A stretch of 64,000 nt of DNA. Source: Myrica gale (taxonomy: Eukaryota > Streptophyta > Magnoliopsida > Fagales > Myricaceae). The stretch lies in contig OZ005602.1 of NCBI GenBank assembly GCA_963930655.1, positions 2,549,501 through 2,613,500 on the forward strand. Reading direction: 5' to 3'. The translations under genes and the position numbers were made by a program. How positions within the stretch are numbered: position 1 is the stretch's first letter; the number at the start of each line of letters is the position of its first letter. Of this stretch, positions 57,172-64,000 are shown one piece after another. The notes under the pieces were generated by a model that saw only the letters and a program-made list of their open reading frames with translations, did not search any database and was not told the origin of the DNA.

Positions 57172-57871
57172 GCCACTTGAAACAGAATTTAAAGACAGAG
57201 TATTAAAAATCTTTTCTAAACTGTTGAAAATTGGTTTTAAGCAAATTCAAGTAAACATTTTTGACAATAAAACAATTTTATCTATATATCATAATAATAC
57301 AGAAAATCTATTTGGCAATAATTATGAGTCACGTTTACTCCAGTTATAGGTTGTTCAGTTGCTACCTAGCTTGGGAGCCAACCAAACTAAGCCAATACTA
57401 TGGGTAGAATTTCCCCTTACTAAGGCTCGGTCATGTCTAAGTGTGCTCTTGGGAAGAACCTATAAAATAAACAACTATGTTTCTAAAATAATGCGCTAAA
57501 TGAGTTGCAATTGGTACCAATGCGCTATCTCTGTAAACTCTGGGCTTGAGGGTTTGAAAATCCATTGCATATCATATTATAAAATATTACTTCGAATTTT
57601 GCATCTTTCATATTATCTTCATGCAATTTAATGCATAAATCTTAAATAAGAATGAACACCAGAAAGCTTTGATTTAAAGATTGATCACAAAAAATCATGT
57701 AATATCATTGAACACAAAAAAATGCTAATGTTTACACATTTAATGCTATAAACGTTGACAATTTTATCATAACGTAATGCACATAAAATTTTGAGGATTT
57801 TCAATAAAACATGCAATTCTCAAAATATTAACTCGTTATTTTAAGAAAATCTAGCAGAATAACCCCTAGGG
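57172..57871. other. Spacer without a supported gene
   Basis: AT-rich DNA between the hAT element and duplication block B. No gene or element end was recognised. Confidence 0.55.
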
Positions 57872-58479
57872 ACTCTGTTAACCAAAAAATTCCTACTTCC
57901 ACCAACATAGTGTTGAGTAGCTCATCATTGGGGCAAGAATGATGTAGGACACTTCACACGGGGTTTAGATAGTATAGCACAGGCGATTCAAGATGCAGAA
58001 GGCTAGGAAAGAAAAGACATTATGGTGGTCAAAAGCCATTTTAATGGAACTTGTTTGAGGAAACATGTGACCATTACAACTGATGTGAAAGTAGGTTGAA
58101 AATCTAAGCCAATTGGAAAAATTACCCTAGAATTACACATGCAGTAAGCCTAAGCCCTGTTATTTCAACTAAATTTCTGATCAGATAAGGAAGCGTGTTA
58201 GTGAAGCTTGAGAAAGAATCGAGCACCAGCTGATTGGAGATATTTCCGAAGACGATGATCATGGGAAATTTTATGACAGCTGATTTTGTAGAAACAGGAA
58301 GAAAGAGAGACAATTGTTTTTATTAAGCAACGATAGACATTTTTTATTTATTAGAAGAATATTTTTTCCGACCTATTTGTCTAGAGAATCTGACTTTATC
58401 ATATAATGCCAGCAAAAGCTCCTCTTCTATAGAACACTAACTGCATGAAGCTCGTAGCTACCCTCCCTTCGTCTCCCTT

Positions 58480-59814
58480 TTAACTGAAACTAACATCATA
58501 CTTGAGCTGTTTATTCGGGTAGAATAGGCTGAAATGTTTCTCAATTTCCTCTGTTTTGAGGTTCTCATCAAACAAAGAGAATAAATAAGTGTTTATAGCC
58601 ATTCCAGGCCTTTTTGGAGACCCTCCTTTCACATGGTTAATCAAATTCTTATAGTAAGTGCCTGCATTCTCAGGAGTTTCAACAGCACAACCAGCAGATG
58701 ACCAACCACTTTCTGACACCACGATTGCTAAACTTCTTCCATTTATTTTCTCAAGAGCAGAATACAAAGCATGCATCAAGGCATCGAAGAGATTTCTGTA
58801 CTCTTATGTTGTCATCTCGTACCACAACTCCTGGTGCAGTAAATAAGGCATAGGGAACTGTTTGGTTGTTGTATTTAACTCTGAAGTAGGGGTAAATGTT
58901 GGCAAGAACCGGTGCTCCATTACTAACTAGGAAAATAATTATTGGCTCTATGAATGGCCTTGCGTTGTCACTGAAAGCACCTGCCGATGGAGGATCAAAA
59001 ACACCCAGTAAATTTGTGTCCACAGCGGTTGAGACCTTGATTTGGGTTTGTAGACCAGCATCCACAATTGCTTTGTGAACGGCTTGCATCGCAGGAAGAA
59101 TAGACTGAGCTGTTGCATTGGTGGGATTTACTTCGTTTCCAACAGCAATGCACCTGAACTTGACATTGGATGAATAATCGTTTATGTTCTTCTGTAACCA
59201 ATCAGCTGCAGATGAAGGGTTGGCAAGGTCTTGCAGACTTTCATTAGGAACACCAACGATGAGTTCTATGTTGGAATCTGATCTAAGGGGTTGGAGAATT
59301 TCTGGATAGGGAGAGTAAAGGCGTATCTTCAGAATGCTGTATGTTTTGCAGAGACTTACAACTTCCGACTCATTGGGTAAATTATTTGCTTTGCCGTTTC
59401 CTCCATAGCAAACACCTAGGGATTGTGCACCTTCATTGTCAGGAGCAAAGATTTAACAATTTTTAAAGGAAGAGAGAAACATAAAATAGATTCGCTAATT
59501 TCTGCAACCATTGAATACCTACTTATAATTTGTCTCGAATCAAATCAAAATATAACTTAAGGCTGTTCCATTTTGACGAATGACCTCACTCATACACCAT
59601 GGATATATCTTCTCTATCCTTCACATTACTAGAATAGTATCCACATTTAGAAATTCCAGTCCCTATAGTATGTACAAACATATCCATATATACACCCAAA
59701 GATAAAGAGAGAGAGACCTGTATGTTGGAGATTACATAACATCCCAAGAAGTAGCCAAACAGCTAGTACATGTATATATAGAGGCAAGCGGTTCACAATT
59801 CTCCATCTACCCAT
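58480..59814 (-). pseudogene. Type III GH17 beta-glucanase, near full length, one frameshift
   Basis: Exon 1 is 59718-59814 and exon 2 is 58480-59430, in phase. All main parts are present: AQSLGVCYGGNG, AVGNE (acid/base) and VSESGW (nucleophile), ending KYDVSFS. A single extra base near 58,806, within the codons equivalent to NLEYRN, shifts the frame before the nucleophile motif. Other oddities are SESGWSSAG for SESGWPSAG, a 3-nt insertion (RSDSN), and C for Y in FRYIAVGNE. The exon-1 ATG at 59,814 gives a hydrophobic signal (LAVWLLLGML). A TATA-like CTCTATATATAC lies inside this exon at 59,774-59,785, so the true start is uncertain. Confidence 0.85.
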
Positions 59815-59874
59815 ATAAAGACCCGAAACTTCCAGAAACGGATTCAAACCAGACAGCTCAGCTGCACACATCTG

Positions 59875-60500
59875 GACCTACCGTTTGAATATCTCAAACC
59901 CAATGCCCTACAGGCTGCCCACCTCATTTATTGAGGTCTACCAGCGCCTGCTCGGCTTGGCTCGGCTCCTCGTGTGGCTAGCCAGGAGCGAACATGCCTC
60001 TCTTTTCTATAGTTTTCATGGTCGAAAAACTAAAATTTATGTGCGACCATTTCTCTGACAGCTACTACGTGAACATGCTTTTTTTTTCCTTCTCATATTC
60101 CCGTTTCAAACCTCATTTCTAAATTCCCAAATCCAAAGATCGGATCTCCATATCCCTAGACTCAATGAAACTAAAAAGGGTTCAAAATGGGTAAGATTTG
60201 GAGGATTTCGAAATAGATCTGAAATGGTTTTGAAATGGGTTCAAAAGAATGTGTGTTCGAGCAATAAAGATCGCAGAAGTAGTTGCACATAAATTTTAGT
60301 GGTTCGAACGGTATATTTATAGAGACCAAAAAGGGAGTCCTAGCTCGTGGCCAGCTTTGCAAGGAGTCAAGCCGAACTGACATGACTTAGGCCTCATTAA
60401 ATGAGGCAGCGGCCAGTAGAGCTAGCATTGAATTTGAGAGATTTTACCGTCTGGTTGTGTTTGAATCCGTACGGTCTGATTTAAATTCTAACCCGATTCT
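59875..60500. mobile_element. Foldback element upstream of the block B beta-glucanase
   Basis: The left arm (about 59,875-60,060) and right arm (about 60,295-60,500) are imperfect reverse complements. 'acctcatttattgagg' pairs with 'cctcattaaatgagg', 'gctcggcttggctcggctcc' with 'aaggagtcaagccgaac', and 'ctcaaacccaatgc' with 'gcattgaatttgag'. Related pieces stand at 25,875-26,060 and 36,165-36,480. It lies directly upstream of the predicted exon 1. Confidence 0.7.
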
Positions 60501-61063
60501 TCCTACCCATTAATATTTGCATTGAAGTTAATAATTTAGAGACTTAGACAAAAAAAAGTTAATAATTTAGAGATTTCATGAGGCCTACAACTTAGCCAAG
60601 GAAGTGATAAGAGTTTGTCCAATTTTCTGCTTTCCGTCAATCACTCCGTTGAATTTCGAAGTTACAGCCTGAAAAATGTAAACCCAACAAAAACAGAATT
60701 ATAATAGAGTTTGTCCGAATTTTCGTTTCACGTAAGCGCTAGTCACGTACTGACATGTTTTTTTCCTATCATGTCCTCCCTTTCTCCATTGACGGTAATC
60801 TTGTTGGGATATTCCCAGCATTTGGAGATTTCCATTTTTTAACCTCCATTTTCTCCATTGACAGTAACCTCCATTTTCTCCAATTGGCTAAAACTTCCAA
60901 AGTGTACTGCTAAAGTCAAATTAATATATAGCAGTCTTCGTTTATGTTGTATTTCTATTGTTAGTAGGGATTAAGGGTGTAGATCGTGTCCTTCTCTCCT
61001 CCGGCCGGCCAACAACGCTGCTATTGGGTGCGGTGTCATGCCTTGTGTAGCTGTGCTCCGTTA

Positions 61064-61251
61064 TAAGAGGGATTATCTAATGAATCTTAACAGGCTATTG
61101 GATGGATGACAACGCATTAATGAATTTATCTAATATTGATCTATATTAAAATGAAAAAAATAGATATGTAATATAGATCATTGGATGGATTCATTAATAT
61201 GTTGTCATCCATCCAATAGCCTGTTAGGACCTATTAGATAATTTTCTCTTA
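61064..61251. mobile_element. Near-palindromic MITE
   Basis: The arms TAAGAGGGATTATCTAA... and ...TTAGATAATTTTCTCTTA pair over about 65 bases each ('aacaggctattggatggatg' and its complement). It is absent at the homologous place in block A (about 26,575), so it was probably inserted after the duplication. Confidence 0.8.
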
Positions 61252-61506
61252 GAAGGAAATCCTTTCCCGGCTTGTTTGGGGCTTTTTTGAACTTGATATT
61301 CTGTATTTTAGGTTTCCATGTTAATGAAATCGATTCCTTAGAAAAGGAAAAAAAAAGGGTAATCGCTAAGATACTTTCTTCTTTGTCTCGCTAACTTCAA
61401 GAAGGAAGAGTGGATCAACTCGATCAGATGATCCAATATCATGTAGTACGCACTTACAATCCGTGACTGATGAGGAAGGATATTGTTGTAGTCTCACCAT
61501 TTTGAT

Positions 61507-61871
61507 TAGGGGTGGGCAAACCGGGTTCGGGTTCGGGTTTGCGCTGCCCGAGCCTGAAAATTTCAACCCGAACCCGACCCGAATATTTCGGGTTTTTTTT
61601 GTGAGGAAACCCGAACCCGAACCCGAACCCGAAAAAACCCGAAAATATCGGGTCGAAACGGGTCGGTCCGGTTCGGAAAAGACGGGTCACGGGGTGATGG
61701 TGTTATATTTTCGGGTTCGGGTTTAATTTCGGGTTTGTTCATATACCCGAACCCGAACCCGAAAAGTGGTTTTTATTTACATGTAAACTCGAACCCGAAC
61801 CCGCCTAAACCCGACCCGATCGGGTCGGGCCGGTTCGGGTTGTCGGGTCTCGGGTTTTTTGCCCACCCCTA
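61507..61871. mobile_element. hAT-type MITE, 8-bp TSD ATTTTGAT, CCCGAA arrays
   Basis: A 365-bp element flanked by ATTTTGAT at 61,499-61,506 and 61,872-61,879. The ends TAGGGGTGGGCAAA and TTTGCCCACCCCTA are perfect inverted repeats. Most of the body is arrays of 'cccgaa' and 'ttcggg', which can pair across the element. Frames read through it encode only repeat peptides and are not genes. Confidence 0.92.
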
Positions 61872-61879
61872 ATTTTGAT

Positions 61880-64000
61880 GCTCAATAATACAACATTCGC
61901 TTTCCAGTTTTAAGATTAAGAGGCTCCTCAACGAGAGAGGAGCAGGAGCTAGCTAATTCCTTCTGCTTTGAGCCCACAAAATGGGTTTGGATTCAAACCA
62001 GATCATACTAGTCGAAGGACCGGTCGCATAACCTATTAGTGGTCTGGCCGCTAAATCTAATTAAAGAGAGATAAAAAGGGTCGATTTTGCTTGTATATAT
62101 GTAACGATTCGAGCCCATTCCATGCACTCTTTAAATAGCCCGAAGACTTCTGGCCGGACTACCCCATTAGACACTTCAAAAGGCAACATATGTAAGTGTT
62201 CTCTTAGTTATCATGACAACCATTTAGACATTCCAGAGGCTTCTTGATGATCTTCCATTAATTGGTTTGGCATTTCAAAAGGTATATGTATATAAGACAT
62301 GCTTCTCTTGTATTGGACCCGAAGAATCATTTCTTATCTTCATCCCAATCATCGACCGTTAATATTCATCAAATTACTTGATCTTCACTGGTCGGTTGAT
62401 ATTTTAGAGGGTTAATTAGATTTTACAGGTTAATCTTATAAGCACGTTAATTTATATATATATATATATATATTATATGGATAATATCAAGTTATTAATG
62501 GAAGATAAGTACGTAGATTGAGAGAAAAAGTTTCTATCCTTTCCAATTTATACCTTATGATGGGTACCATAATAATCTTATAGTTATTTCATAAAATTAG
62601 AAAATCTTCACTTTTAGCCTTCTAATTACTTTCAATCAAATTTCAATTACAGGTCTGAACTACTAAAGTTGTCACAATTAGCTCACAAATTATTAAAATA
62701 CATCAATGTTCACTCTTTAATATAATTCTACACAGTTAAAATATGCAAAAAAAATACTATTGGCATGACACAATAATATTGTCGGTTGTATCTAATTTGG
62801 ACATGAACATTATTGATAAATTATGATAATTTTGAGGTTAAATGTGACAGATTTTATAGTTCATAAATGTGGTTTACTTTTAGTCGAAAGTATTAAGTAT
62901 ATTAAGGGATAAAAGTGAAGATTAATCTCCGCAAAATTAAATTTTATTAATTTGAATTGCAGTTCTGTTATGTTTGTATTGTAAAATTTTTGGTATTGGA
63001 TTTAGTGTTGATATTGAATTTAGTAAAAAAGTGAAGAGAGAGATAATTTTTTATATTTTTTTTATGAAAGAAAAAAAATTATATTGTAATATTTTATTAA
63101 GAATCGGTAAGAAGTATTTAGTGCAAACCCAGCCTTTGGACACATTTATTTGCGTGCAAAATGTTATTAGATTATTCAAGTTTGACCAAATTTCAAAAAG
63201 CTTAAAACGGTTTAAGAATGTGAATGCCAATGACGCTTTGACACGTACTAATATAGAGTTGGTGATTATTAGCGACAACATGTCATCACCATTCACCCCT
63301 AAAAGTCGACGTAAACAGCGACTAGTCGCTGCCAGTAAATCACTCTATCGGCGACAATGACGACATTGATGAGCTGTTTTTCACAACATGACAAAGTCGT
63401 TGCAAATTTGCAATTGATACCCTTTTGTGGAATTTTAGAGCTGACGCGGATTTTAGATGAGTCAAACATTGGAATTCTCTCTAACTTATTGTATGTACTG
63501 CACCCTTAAATTGGGAGAGATCAAATAGAGCATTGAAGAGTACTGTAGAGTTATTCAGTAACGTTTCAATGAACTACTTTAAACTCCGAATCATATACAA
63601 ATAGATTTGACAGCAATTATATCAACAAGATATTTTCTATTTTTAATCAACACAATGAGATGTTGAATACAACTCTTACCTAGATCTACCTTTTGCCTTG
63701 AATCTTCTTGCAGTAAGATTATCAACCACTAAGATTGAGAATCTTTAATCATTTAAACAAGAATGATTAGAAAATATCAAGATAGATAGAAAATGACAAC
63801 AAGACAAATTCAATCATGATTGTCATAACAGATTGTTGACGAAAAGAAACTTCTGAATAGAATATCTACAAGGAAGAAAAAATATTCGGAACCTAATCTA
63901 GCAGACCAATCACTAGGAACTCAATCTCGCTTACACGATGATCCATAAATTCAGCAACCTTTTGTTAATCTAATATCTATTGTAACCTTACTCAAACGCC
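61880..64000. other. End of block B and flanking spacer, no gene seen
   Basis: Duplicated DNA to about 63,180 with a (TA)n run at 62,453-62,472, then AT-rich DNA. The open frame at 62,974-63,360 (+) is Phe/Lys-rich and crosses an A/T-rich insertion; I do not regard it as coding. Confidence 0.5.

Larger units (their letters stand above)
57872..63180. repeat. Segmental duplication block B
   Basis: Colinear with block A from 'gactctgttaaccaaaaaat' (57,874 and 24,391) to 'caaaatgttattaga' (63,158 and 27,500). B has extra DNA relative to A: exon 1 and upstream with a foldback element (59,373-60,290), a palindromic MITE (61,064-61,251), an ~0.8-kb stretch holding a hAT MITE (61,390-62,185) and ~170 bp near 62,967-63,135. 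A is therefore shorter by one deletion and B longer by several insertions. Confidence 0.85.

Noticed and set aside
56937-57206. Overlapping Pro/Gly/Arg-rich frames on both strands
   Set aside because: They are translations of the GC-rich terminal array of the hAT element; every frame is open because the repeat lacks stop codons.
61454-61726. Frames encoding PEPEPE and FGFGFG repeats
   Set aside because: Translations of the CCCGAA array inside the 365-bp hAT MITE.
62974-63360. 128-codon plus-strand frame at the window end
   Set aside because: It crosses an A/T-rich insertion of about 170 bp that is absent from the homologous block A; composition is that of random AT-rich DNA.

Overview
This is nuclear DNA of a flowering plant, almost certainly a eudicot. 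The genes have spliced, conserved structures typical of land plants, the spacers are AT-rich, and the window is full of plant transposon classes: hAT, Tourist-like MITEs, a tRNA-derived SINE, a Ty1-copia element and foldback elements. The species cannot be fixed from the sequence alone. All functional calls rest on reading motifs and exon phases; no database was searched.

Layout. Positions 1-7.6 kb are intergenic, with MITEs, a SINE with a 17-bp target-site duplication and a foldback element. Positions 7.6-12.1 kb hold an intact seven-exon gene on the + strand for a CCCH zinc-finger plus RRM RNA-binding protein. At 16.8-17.5 kb there is a small + strand coiled-coil gene. From 18 to 60 kb lies a tandem, all minus-strand cluster of glycoside hydrolase family 17 genes (endo-1,3-beta-glucanases, PR-2 type). 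Four have open frames (18.0-19.6, 20.4-21.9, 29.2-30.8 and 51.2-53.3 kb) and at least five are broken copies or remnants (25.0, 32.7, 34.7-36.2, 47.7-51.1 and 58.5-59.8 kb). The copies fall into three paralogue types (I, II, III), and their flanks are duplicated with them.

A transposon-rich gap at 36.2-46.2 kb splits the cluster. It contains two hAT-type non-autonomous elements, a degenerate minisatellite and a probable small three-exon minus-strand gene (42.9-44.9 kb).

The cluster shows birth-and-death evolution, with the mechanism of most losses visible. These include a copia insertion with an exact 5-bp target duplication inside one copy, a deletion that removed the 5' end of another, single-base frameshifts and stops, foldback elements replacing or invading promoters, and a CACTA-like terminus abutting the TATA-box position of the 51.2-kb gene.

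The most unusual object is a 2.9-kb hAT-type element (54,248-57,163) with a perfect 8-bp target duplication. It carries a captured, intron-containing fragment of a plant RsmH/MraW-type rRNA methyltransferase gene between GC-rich self-complementary ends. Two other elements in the window (36.7 and 61.5 kb) have the same end signature but different subterminal simple arrays.
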